From contig NZ_CABVHY010000005.1 in assembly GCF_902497875.1 (NCBI RefSeq), forward strand, positions 213,317-277,316: a DNA stretch of 64,000 nt. The letters run 5' to 3'. Both the position numbers and the translations under genes were made by a program. This document shows, in pieces, positions 52,491 through 60,800 of this stretch. The DNA comes from Pseudomonas fluorescens. GTDB taxonomy: Bacteria > Pseudomonadota > Gammaproteobacteria > Pseudomonadales > Pseudomonadaceae. Position 1 is the stretch's first letter, and every line of letters begins with the position of its first letter. The notes beneath the pieces were generated by a model. The model saw only the letters and a program-made list of their open reading frames with translations, was not told the origin of the DNA and made no database searches.

Positions 52491-52513
52491 TCGACGGTAG
52501 GTCAGTACAAACA
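52484..52513 (-). pseudogene. Scrap of the amidohydrolase gene joined to the left direct repeat
   Basis: These 30 bp match 56370-56400 inside the amidohydrolase gene with four differences; on the minus strand they encode TDLPSTRA, as does the intact gene (MFGTDLPSTRAPRAF). The join to the REP end occurs at the shared GCTCG, as if the DNA between was deleted at a microhomology. Confidence 0.75.
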
Positions 52514-52537
52514 CCCACGCCTTGGTGCAGCACCGAG

Positions 52538-54244
52538 TTATCGGATCTCTTGCATTTCTTTTATGATCGGTGTGAGGCAGGCTCTAGTGTTCAAATCGGC
52601 CCATGGGCCTTGATCTACGATCGCACCGTTTCGCATGACGATTACCCGATCAAAGCGCGAAAGGTGTTCAACATCATGGGTTACGCAGATCAGGCCGCGC
52701 CCGGCGAAATGGGTAAACAGCAAATCCCAGACAGGGGTAGCAAGTTTGGGTTCTATGGAGGAGCTGGGCTCGTCAAAAAAATTAAAGAGTCCTGGTTTGT
52801 TGATCAGGCGTAGCAGAGACAAGCGTTTGGCTTCGCCTCCAGAAATATTGGATGCGCCTTCGGCAATGATTCGATTTCTCACGACATCATCCAACTGCAG
52901 GAGTCGTATCGACTCTTGAAGGTTCCGTGAAGGTGGCTGACCAAACAGAACGGACTGATTGAAGCTGCCTTCAAGGAATACCGGCATTTGAGGGCAGTAA
53001 CGCAGCGCGGCAAGATGCGTGTCGGCGCTCAACCGGGAAACCTCGATTCCGTCGAGTTTCAACTGGCCGCGTACGCAATCGTAAACTCCGGCGAGGGCTT
53101 CCAGCAGGGTCGACTTTCCTGCGCCACTTGGGCCTGTGATGGCTATGGATTCACCTTGGTGGATGATCACATTCTGCTTTATGGAGACGCGTTCCAGCTG
53201 ATTGTCTGTGATCGAGCAAGGCGCTAGCGTTAGTGTCGATTTACCATTGGACGAGATATTCGTTTGCCGTTGAGGGGCATCAAAATCAGGCAGTGAAAGG
53301 AGTTGTTGCAGCCTGCGTTGGTCGGCTAAAAACTGGTCCAGTACCCGGTATGCCTCCGACAATCCAGATATGTTTAACAGGAAACTGCCCGCAATAGAGA
53401 AGATGGCGACCAATTCGCCGACGCTGATGCTGGGCTGGCCGGACAGCTGATCCATGACTCCCCAAATCAACAATGCGCCGGTAGAAAGGCTGATGAACAG
53501 GATTTTTGCCGCGTTCAACATTCCTGCCGAGCTTGCTACCGTGATCGCCGCATTGGCGTAACGCGTGAAGGCCTGGTTCAGCGGTCGAATTGCGCTTTCC
53601 TGAGCATTTTCCAGTTTTATCGATTTGCCGGCCTGTAGCGTGCTGAATAAAACGGCGCTTAACTCATCCTCTTGCTCGTTGACAGTGTCTATGTGTTTTC
53701 TGCGCCATTTGATGATTCGATGAGTTGCAAGCAGATACAGGCTCCCGAGCAATACCATAGCGACAAACACTTCAGCGCCGCCCATATAAAAAAACACCCC
53801 TCCGATCACAATGAACTCAAGGCAGACTGGAAGGCCTACCGTTACAAAGAAGCTCAATAATTGCTCGTGCGCTGTAATACCGCGTTCTACTGATTTGATG
53901 AACTGGCCAATTCGTAATGAGCTGAAGTATTGGAACTCCTTGCGCATGAGTTCTCCAGTCCACTCGATGGATGCATCCATGATGACCCTTTGGACTAGCC
54001 GGGATAAACAAAATATCTGAAGGGGAGTGATGGCGGCCTGGATACAGCTGACGAGAATGAATCCTCCGATCAGCACCGTTAATGATGTGAGGCCGATGGT
54101 GTTGCTGGAAGTAAGGTTGTCGACAATTTTGCCCAATATCAGGGGAGGCCCCATCGTTAAAATTTTTAACGCAATAACCGATGTAATCGTTGTGGCTAAA
54201 AGCGGTTTGTGTTGAGCGCATGCTTTCGTCAGAAATTTTCTCAT
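52538..54244 (-). CDS. ABC exporter (fused membrane and ATPase domains), in YcaO cassette
   Basis: A 568-residue half-transporter with an N-terminal membrane domain of about six helices (from ITSVIALKILTMGPPLILGKIVDNL) and a C-terminal ATPase: Walker A GPSGAGKST at residues 371-379, Q-loop YCPQMPVFLEG, signature SNISGGEAKRLSLLRL, Walker B LFNFFDEPSSSIEP with the catalytic Glu, and H-loop CVTHDVEH. There is no peptidase C39 domain, so it would export without cutting a leader. ATG 54244 is chosen; a TTG two codons upstream is possible. It follows the YcaO gene by 31 bp. Base use is more AT-rich than in neighbours. Likely role: export or immunity for the cassette's product. Confidence 0.88.
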   Translation of the reverse strand: MRKFLTKACAQHKPLLATTITSVIALKILTMGPPLILGKIVDNLTSSNTIGLTSLTVLIGGFILVSCIQAAITPLQIFCLSRLVQRVIMDASIEWTGELMRKEFQYFSSLRIGQFIKSVERGITAHEQLLSFFVTVGLPVCLEFIVIGGVFFYMGGAEVFVAMVLLGSLYLLATHRIIKWRRKHIDTVNEQEDELSAVLFSTLQAGKSIKLENAQESAIRPLNQAFTRYANAAITVASSAGMLNAAKILFISLSTGALLIWGVMDQLSGQPSISVGELVAIFSIAGSFLLNISGLSEAYRVLDQFLADQRRLQQLLSLPDFDAPQRQTNISSNGKSTLTLAPCSITDNQLERVSIKQNVIIHQGESIAITGPSGAGKSTLLEALAGVYDCVRGQLKLDGIEVSRLSADTHLAALRYCPQMPVFLEGSFNQSVLFGQPPSRNLQESIRLLQLDDVVRNRIIAEGASNISGGEAKRLSLLRLINKPGLFNFFDEPSSSIEPKLATPVWDLLFTHFAGRGLICVTHDVEHLSRFDRVIVMRNGAIVDQGPWADLNTRACLTPIIKEMQEIR

Positions 54245-54275
54245 GGCCAATTACTTCGCTAGCAAGTGAGTATTT

Positions 54276-55559
54276 TCAGGTGGCTGTGGCAATGTTTGCT
54301 GAGTCACCGCGAAGTACGTGCTGGGGGACCACAGGAGAACCGTTTCTTATAATGTTGAATCGCTCCAGTCCCGGAATGTAGACCTGTTCAACGACTCCAT
54401 GATCAGCATAGCTTTTCACTGTCCTCCGATAGATGTCTTTACCGTTATCCAGCAGGTTTCCATGAATGTGATTTATCTGCTCGGAAACACTCAGATGGAT
54501 TTTATTTTCTCTGTTGCTCAGGAGGGGGAGGTTTATATTTCTGATAGGGTCAAGATGTATAAGTTGGGTGAGCCTCTCAGAGGTGGACAAGAATTCATAA
54601 GTTTTTCTATCTTGGTCTTTTTCCATTTCGCCATAGAGGGTGCTGGTTTGAAGCTGCTCTGTGACTGCCCGTTCTATGGCAATGCACACATTCATGGAAC
54701 ACCCTGAACCCAAAGGCGATAGAAAAAAATCTTGAGACGCTATTTTTGGAAAGGCAGCGGAAAAATAAACGCCGAAGAAATTTTTAATAATAAGTATCTG
54801 CAAATTATTTGCGGTCTCAAGGGCGTAAGAGTTGTTTTTAAGAGCTGCCTTGAGCAAGTGTTCAGACGGCCTGTACAAGTCAATATTCGTATGCAGCTCA
54901 CAGAGGCTCATGAACAGAGTCGAAAGAATATGTCTCTCTATAGCTTCGTTTATGCCATGAAGAAGGGCTTCTGCTTGGGTGCAGCCAAACGCTATTCCTG
55001 AGTTGGATGAGTAACGGGTAAGGTGGCGTATACTTTGATTGTTATGGGTGTCCTGCACTAACTTTTTCTGGGGGCAAAGAATTACGCTCGGCACGAAGAT
55101 TTGTTTTGTATCGCATAGCGTTTTGAGTTTGAAGCATTCAATGGGGTCAGTTATTAGAGGAAGGCTGGTGAATAGGCCGTCAGACTCGGTCTGTTTCTGG
55201 GATGCGATAGCTTGGCAAGATTGCAAAATCATGGATGTGGAAGAGGGGTGGAGCGTCGCGTAGTGTTCAATGCTTTCAGCTAGCGCGCCAACGAGGCAGT
55301 CAGGACCTTTGCCCGCTCCCGACGCGACGAGAGTGTTGCGGTTATCAAAGAGGTCGGCGGTGGCAACGAGTTTTCCGCTGTGTGTGTAGCGAGTAGACGC
55401 TCTTAAGTCGAGATTTTTGATGATTGACATGATCCGGTTTTTTGCATCAAAAGTGCTGAGTTCGCGTTCTGACATGATGTGTTCTCTCACCTCGAGATAT
55501 GGGCCGGAAGAGGCTTTTGCCTCTTTCGGGTCTTTCTTAAATGGTGTTGATTTGTTCAT
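54276..55559 (-). CDS. YcaO-family ATP-dependent cyclodehydratase-like enzyme
   Basis: A YcaO protein of 427 residues. YcaO enzymes activate peptide-backbone amides with ATP to make azolines, thioamides or amidines in ribosomal peptides, or act on ribosomal protein S12. Recognisable blocks are SGAGKGPDCLVGALAESIEHYATL (80-103), NSGIAFGCTQAEALLHGINEAIERH (186-210), GSGCSMNVCIAIERAVTEQLQT (284-305) with the ExxQ pair E301-Q304, and VVEQVYIPGLERFNIIRNGSPVVPQH near the end. The Pro-rich tail of azoline-forming YcaO proteins is absent. The longest start, ATG 55559, overlaps the 43-residue peptide gene and has no ribosome site; ATG 55475, with GAGGTGAGAG just upstream, is an equally good start. No E1-like or ocin-ThiF partner, TfuA or dehydrogenase is nearby. 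Confidence 0.85.
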   Translation of the reverse strand: MNKSTPFKKDPKEAKASSGPYLEVREHIMSERELSTFDAKNRIMSIIKNLDLRASTRYTHSGKLVATADLFDNRNTLVASGAGKGPDCLVGALAESIEHYATLHPSSTSMILQSCQAIASQKQTESDGLFTSLPLITDPIECFKLKTLCDTKQIFVPSVILCPQKKLVQDTHNNQSIRHLTRYSSNSGIAFGCTQAEALLHGINEAIERHILSTLFMSLCELHTNIDLYRPSEHLLKAALKNNSYALETANNLQILIIKNFFGVYFSAAFPKIASQDFFLSPLGSGCSMNVCIAIERAVTEQLQTSTLYGEMEKDQDRKTYEFLSTSERLTQLIHLDPIRNINLPLLSNRENKIHLSVSEQINHIHGNLLDNGKDIYRRTVKSYADHGVVEQVYIPGLERFNIIRNGSPVVPQHVLRGDSANIATAT

Positions 55560-55668
55560 TGGTGAGGGAGTTGAAGAACTTGATTTCCGCCGCTAAAAAG
55601 CTAGCGGAAAAATCTACCAGTTGTTGAAGAGCGTCAAACGTATTTATTTCTGAGCGTTTTGATCCCAT
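55537..55668 (-). CDS. 43-residue peptide, candidate precursor for the YcaO enzyme
   Basis: ATG 55668 with GGAG 8 bases upstream gives a 43-residue peptide that begins MGSKRSEINTFDALQQLVDF, continues SASFLAAEIKFF and ends NSLTNEQINTI. Its stop lies 20 bp inside the longest YcaO reading frame, so translation is coupled. Size, position directly before a YcaO gene and the strong ribosome site fit a RiPP precursor. There is no cysteine; Ser and Thr residues and a hydrophobic, probably amphipathic middle are present. I do not recognise a family. An immunity or accessory peptide is the alternative. Confidence 0.6.
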   Translation of the reverse strand: MGSKRSEINTFDALQQLVDFSASFLAAEIKFFNSLTNEQINTI

Positions 55669-55778
55669 TTCAGTAACTCCAGTTTTTTGGATTTTAAAAG
55701 GCGCATTGTTTGGGTTTGCGCCTTGCTTACGTCAGTTGAGCGCAAGTTATGTATTGATAACAGTACGACTTGTTATGT

Positions 55779-55883
55779 TCAATTGGGCGAGGTGCGAATT
55801 CGTCCTATATCGGCGTAGGTAAAGTCCGGCTGAGGCGTAGGATCAAAGTCGTAGTTGTTGATTAAGTGTGCATAGGTTTTCAA
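55779..55883 (-). other. Short reading frame of uncertain status upstream of the YcaO cassette
   Basis: From TTG 55883 the frame encodes 34 residues, MKTYAHLINNYDFDPTPQPD then FTYADIGRIRTSPN; it is also open upstream to about 55945 (LIVKHANGLIQQYKL). The residue mix looks protein-like, but there is no ATG and no ribosome site. It may be the 3' end of a lost gene. The rest of 55669-56002 contains no gene; TTGAAC (55783-55778) with TATCAA 17 bp on is a weak promoter candidate for the cassette. Confidence 0.3.
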
Positions 55884-56002
55884 TTTATATTGCTGGATCA
55901 GTCCGTTAGCATGTTTAACGATGAGTGATAAAAAGGGGAGTGTTTTTTATTCGGGGTCGATAGCAGTCGCCCGGCATTAAATATTCTGAAGGCGAAAAGG
56001 AA

Positions 56003-56244
56003 TTTTTCGGCATTTGTGGAGGGGTGATTTGTGCAATTGAGGGTTTTTTTTGCATGGGGAAAGGAAATGCTGCTCTTGCGGACGTCATCACTGTAGGAGC
56101 TGCCGCAGGCTGCGATCTTTTGATCTTGCTCTTCGGCATCCCCGAAAACCGCCAAAAGATCGCAGGCTGCGCCAGCTCCTACGCCGACCATGTGGCACGT
56201 AATTGATCGGGTGTAGGCATTCCCCCGGAGCGAGCCTGCTCGCG
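56003..56244. repeat. Right copy of the ~240-bp direct repeat flanking the YcaO cassette
   Basis: Matches 52254-52490 in the same orientation. It carries an intact REP hairpin of the pepN-array family at 56093-56182 (GTAGGAGCTGCCGCAGGC ... GCGCCAGCTCCTAC) and a shorter REP-like end GGAGCGAGCCTGCTCGCG just after the amidohydrolase stop. Confidence 0.92.
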
Positions 56245-56254
56245 ATGCGGTTGA

Positions 56255-57010
56255 TCAGGCACCGAAACCATAGAATTCTTGCGCATTCTTCCAGAGCGCC
56301 ATTTCGGCTGCGGTTTCACCCAGCGCCTCAATCAGCAACTGAATGTCCGCCACCTCAAACGCCCTCGGCGCTCGTGTCGAAGGTAGGTCAGTGCCAAACA
56401 TCAATGCCTGCGGGTTGGCGCTGTGAATCTGCTTCAAGGCCGGACCCACCGCAAAGTCCACCCGGCCGAAGCCGCAGGCTTTGACCCGCACGCCGCGTTC
56501 GGCCAGTCGCAGAACGCTGGGCAGTCCCTCTTTGCTCAACCCCAGATGATCAATGCTCACCGCGGGTAGCGAAAGCAGTCGCGCTTCCAGTTCCGGCAAT
56601 TCGCGAGAGTCGATGTACAGCTCCGAATGCCAGCCGACCTGTTCATGCACGCGCCTGGCCAGGGCTTCGAGCTGATCGAGCTGCTCCGAGCCGCCGCGCT
56701 TGAGGTTGAAGCGCAGCGCGCGCACGCCTTGAGCGTTCAGTCGGTGCAGTTGGTCATCGGTGACGCTGGCCGGCAGCTGGGTCACGCCAACAAAGCCCTT
56801 GCCCAGTCGCTTGAGGGCGGCAATCAGATAGCTCTGATCAAAACCCTGGAACGACCCGGATACCACAGCGCCGCCCACGATGCCCAGCGGTCTGGTCTGC
56901 GCCACGTAATCATCGACGCTGAACGCCTGGGGCAGATAGCCGTTGTTGGGGATCAGCGGATAGCCGGGGTCGATGATGTGGCAATGGGCGTCGAAAATGC
57001 ACGAGGGCAT
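56255..57010 (-). CDS. Amidohydrolase family protein (TIM-barrel, PDC-hydrolase-like)
   Basis: A 251-residue metal-dependent hydrolase of the amidohydrolase_2 group, related to 2-pyrone-4,6-dicarboxylate hydrolases. It starts MPSCIFDAHCHIIDPGYPLIPNNGYLP with the strand-1 HxH, has GWHSELYIDSRELPELEARL and VSIDHLGLSKEG with the strand-5/6 histidines, and LMFGTDLPSTRAPRAF with the strand-8 aspartate. The substrate is unknown. A small acidic protein gene lies 23 bp upstream. A fragment of this gene (TDLPSTRA region) is duplicated at 52484, on the far side of the YcaO cassette. Confidence 0.87.
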   Translation of the reverse strand: MPSCIFDAHCHIIDPGYPLIPNNGYLPQAFSVDDYVAQTRPLGIVGGAVVSGSFQGFDQSYLIAALKRLGKGFVGVTQLPASVTDDQLHRLNAQGVRALRFNLKRGGSEQLDQLEALARRVHEQVGWHSELYIDSRELPELEARLLSLPAVSIDHLGLSKEGLPSVLRLAERGVRVKACGFGRVDFAVGPALKQIHSANPQALMFGTDLPSTRAPRAFEVADIQLLIEALGETAAEMALWKNAQEFYGFGA

Positions 57011-57033
57011 GGCGGGCTCCGTCGGTCGATGGC

Positions 57034-57390
57034 TCAGGCGAGCTGGCTGATATAGGTACCGGTACCTTTGAGGATGTTTTGCAGGGTTTCTTCAACCTCG
57101 GGCATATCCGACGCCGCGGTGCTGTGGTGGATTTCCAGATGGTCGTCGCCATTGAGGGCATCGGCATCGGCGGCGCCGATCTCGATCAGCAGGCGCTCGG
57201 CGCTGAGGGTGACCTTCAAGCCATCCAGGGTCGAAGGTTCGCCGTCGAGGGTGATTTCGACTTCATCCTCGTCCGGGTAGCGGGTCATCAGGAACATCTC
57301 GCCCTTGTCACTGTGGCAGCAGAGCATGGCCATGTTGTCTTCTTCGTCATCGCAAGGGTTGGCGATCAAATGGGCGGTGGTCAGTTGCAT
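57034..57390 (-). CDS. Conserved hypothetical acidic protein (118 aa)
   Basis: A 118-residue soluble acidic protein beginning MQLTTAHLIANPCDDEEDNMAML, with beta-rich stretches MFLMTRYPDEDEVEITLDGEPS and VTLSAERLLIEIG. ATG 57390 with AGGA upstream is preferred; the longer open frame to 57516 runs into non-coding-looking sequence. It is cotranscribed with the amidohydrolase gene by position. I know it only as a Pseudomonas hypothetical protein next to gdhB. Confidence 0.7.
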   Translation of the reverse strand: MQLTTAHLIANPCDDEEDNMAMLCCHSDKGEMFLMTRYPDEDEVEITLDGEPSTLDGLKVTLSAERLLIEIGAADADALNGDDHLEIHHSTAASDMPEVEETLQNILKGTGTYISQLA

Positions 57391-57624
57391 GGGACAATTC
57401 CTGGCGCCTGGAGCGCGGTGAAGGCAAACAAAATGCAATTCTGCCAGCCCGAAAGGTTTTCTGCTGACTTGTGTGTTAGAAAATGCACCGGAAACGGAAT
57501 CAACCTTATCGGTCATTTCTGGTACGCCTGTACCGCAAATAAGCGCTTAAAACCGCCATTTTTCCCCGTGACTGCTAGTGTTGTTCGATGCACAGCACGC
57601 GAGTTACGTACCTATGACCGAATA

Positions 57625-57640
57625 TGTCGCAGCATCGCAA
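57625..57640 (+). promoter_or_regulatory. Candidate ArgR half-site upstream of gdhB
   Basis: TGTCGC, eight bases, then AA fits the half-site pattern I recall for Pseudomonas ArgR, and P. aeruginosa gdhB is arginine-inducible. Only one good half-site is visible in the 500-bp gap, about 250 bp before the start codon. The remainder of 57391-57892 shows no gene. Confidence 0.35.
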
Positions 57641-57892
57641 GCACGGGCCTTGCCGCACTCGTTAAGCTGCGCAACTGATGGATACCTGTAAAGGCATTGT
57701 CAATGTGTTCGACAGTCGTTTTTGCAGATGCCCATCGAAGAAGGTGAATGTGACCCGAGTGTCTCGTCCAGCTTCACCCACCTGTCACCTTGTTTTCTCT
57801 GCCCGAGATTCAGGAACAGGGTGACGGATTGCCCCGAAAAGGGGTTACACGCGACGCTTCCATCAATAACAAGCCAAAGCGGAGTACCACAG

Positions 57893-60800
57893 ATGTCGTT
57901 CTTCACCGCAGCCAGCAAAGCCGACTTCCATCACCAATTGCAAGCGGCACTGGCGCAGCACATCAGTGAACAGGCACTGCCACAAGTGGCGCTGTTCGCT
58001 GAACAATTCTTCGGCATCATTTCCCTGGACGAGCTGACCCAGCGTCGGTTGTCCGACCTCGCCGGCTGTACTCTTTCTGCGTGGCGCCTGCTTGAGCGCT
58101 TCGATCACGCGCAACCGCAAGTGCGCGTCTACAACCCCGATTACGAACGTCACGGCTGGCAGTCGACCCACACCGCGGTCGAAGTGCTGCACCATGACCT
58201 GCCGTTCCTGGTGGACTCGGTACGCACCGAGCTGAACCGTCGCGGCTACAGCATCCATACCCTGCAGACCACCGTGCTGAGCGTGCGTCGCGGCAGCAAG
58301 AACGAGCTGCTGGAAATCCTGCCCAAGGGCACCCAGGGCGAGGGGATCCTGCAAGAATCCCTGATGTACCTGGAAATCGACCGTTGCGCCAACGTGGCCG
58401 AGCTCAATGTCCTGAGCAAGGAACTGGAGCAGGTTCTCGGTGAAGTCCGCGTCGCGGTCACCGATTTCGAGCCGATGAAAGCCAAGGTCCAGGAACTGAT
58501 CGAAGGCATCGACAATAGCCAGTTCCCTATCGATGCCGACGAAAAGAACGAGATCAAGACGTTCCTCGAGTGGCTGGTAGGCAACCACTTCACCTTCCTC
58601 GGTTACGAAGAGTTCGTGGTCGGCGATGACGAGAGTGGCGGTCATATCGAATATGACCAGAGTTCTTTCCTCGGCCTGACCAAACTAATGCGCGCCGGCC
58701 TGACCGTCGACGATCTGCGCATTGAAGACTACGCCGTCAACTACCTGCGTGAACCGACTCCGCTGTCGTTCGCCAAGGCCGCACACCCAAGCCGCGTACA
58801 CCGTCCGGCTTACCCGGATTATGTGTCGATCCGCCAGATCGACGCCAATGGCAAAGTGATCAAGGAATGCCGCTTCATGGGCCTGTACACCTCCTCGGTG
58901 TATGGCGAAAGCGTGCATGTCATTCCTTACATCCGCCGCAAGGTCGAGGTCATCGAACAGCGTTCCGGCTTCCAGCCCAAGGCTCACCTGGGCAAGGAAC
59001 TGGCTCAGGTGCTCGAAGTACTGCCTCGTGACGATCTGTTCCAGACGCCGGTCGACGAGCTGTTCAACACCGTGATGTCGATCGTACAGATCCAGGAGCG
59101 CAACAAAATCCGCGTGTTCCTGCGCAAGGACCCGTACGGTCGCTTCTGCTACTGCCTGGCCTACGTGCCGCGTGACATCTACTCCACCGAAGTGCGGCAG
59201 AAGATCCAGCAAGTGCTGATGGATCGCCTGAAAGCCTCGGACTGCGAGTTCTGGACTTTCTTCTCCGAGTCCGTGCTGGCCCGTGTGCAACTGATTCTGC
59301 GGGTCGACCCGAAGAACCGGCTGGACATCGATCCGCTGTTGCTGGAAAAAGAAGTGGTACAGGCCTGCCGCAGCTGGCAGGACGACTACGCGAGCCTGGT
59401 GATCGAAAGCTTCGGCGAAGCCCATGGCACCAACGTGCTGGCGGACTTCCCGAAAGGTTTCCCGGCCGGTTACCGCGAGCGTTTCGCTGCGCATTCGGCT
59501 GTGGTCGACATGCAGCACTTGCTGAGCCTGAATGAAACCAACCCGCTGGTGATGAGCTTCTATCAGCCGCTGGGGCAGATCGCCGGTCAGCAACAGTTGC
59601 ACTGCAAGCTGTATCACGCCGATACCCCGCTGGCACTGTCCGATGTCCTGCCGATCCTGGAAAACCTTGGTCTGCGCGTGCTCGGTGAGTTCCCGTATCG
59701 CCTGCGCCAGGTCCATGGCCGCGAGTTCTGGATCCATGACTTCGCGTTCACCGCCGCTGAAGGCCTGAACCTCGACATCCAGCAACTCAACGACACACTG
59801 CAGGACGCTTTCGTCCATATCGTGCGTGGCGATGCCGAAAATGACGGGTTCAACCGTCTGGTGCTGACCGCCGGCCTGCCATGGCGCGACGTGGCGCTGC
59901 TGCGTGCCTATGCCCGTTACCTGAAGCAGATTCGCCTGGGCTTCGACCTCGGTTACATCGCCAGCACCCTGAACAACCACACCGATATCGCTCGCGAGCT
60001 GACCCGGTTGTTCAAGACCCGTTTCTACCTGGCCCGCAAGCTGACCGGTGACGACCTCGACGACAAGCAGCTGCGCCTGGAACACGCGATCCTTTCCGCG
60101 CTGGACGACGTTCAGGTGCTGAACGAAGACCGCATCCTGCGTCGCTACCTGGACCTGATCAAGGCCACCCTGCGGACCAACTTCTACCAGACCGATGCCA
60201 ACGGTCAGAACAAGTCCTACTTCAGCTTCAAGTTCAACCCGCACCTGATTCCAGAGCTGCCCAAGCCGGTACCGAAGTTCGAAATCTTCGTGTACTCGCC
60301 ACGGGTCGAAGGTGTGCACTTGCGCTTTGGCAACGTCGCGCGCGGCGGCCTGCGCTGGTCCGATCGTGAAGAAGATTACCGCACCGAAGTGCTGGGCCTG
60401 GTAAAAGCCCAGCAAGTGAAGAACTCGGTGATCGTGCCGGTCGGCGCCAAGGGCGGCTTCCTGCCCCGTCGTCTGCCACTGGGTGGCGGTCGTGACGAGA
60501 TCGCGGCCGAGGGCATCGCCTGCTACCGGATCTTCATTTCCGGGCTGCTGGACATCACCGACAACCTGAAAGAGGGTGCGCTGGTGCCTCCGGCCAACGT
60601 GGTTCGTCACGACAGCGATGACCCGTACCTGGTGGTGGCGGCGGACAAGGGCACTGCGACCTTCTCCGACATCGCCAACGGCATTGCCATCGACTACGGT
60701 TTCTGGCTCGGTGACGCCTTTGCTTCCGGCGGCTCGGCCGGCTATGACCACAAGAAAATGGGCATCACCGCCAAGGGTGCGTGGGTCGGCGTACAGCGCC

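Noticed and set aside
55644..55706. 20-codon frame as the YcaO precursor
   Set aside because: Its nearest ribosome-like site is too far from ATG 55706, and the 43-residue gene has a much better one; kept only as a possible upstream ORF.
52148..56254. Transposase, integrase or tRNA at the borders of the YcaO cassette
   Set aside because: None is present; the borders are the direct repeats only, so a standard transposon or tRNA-targeted island is not supported.
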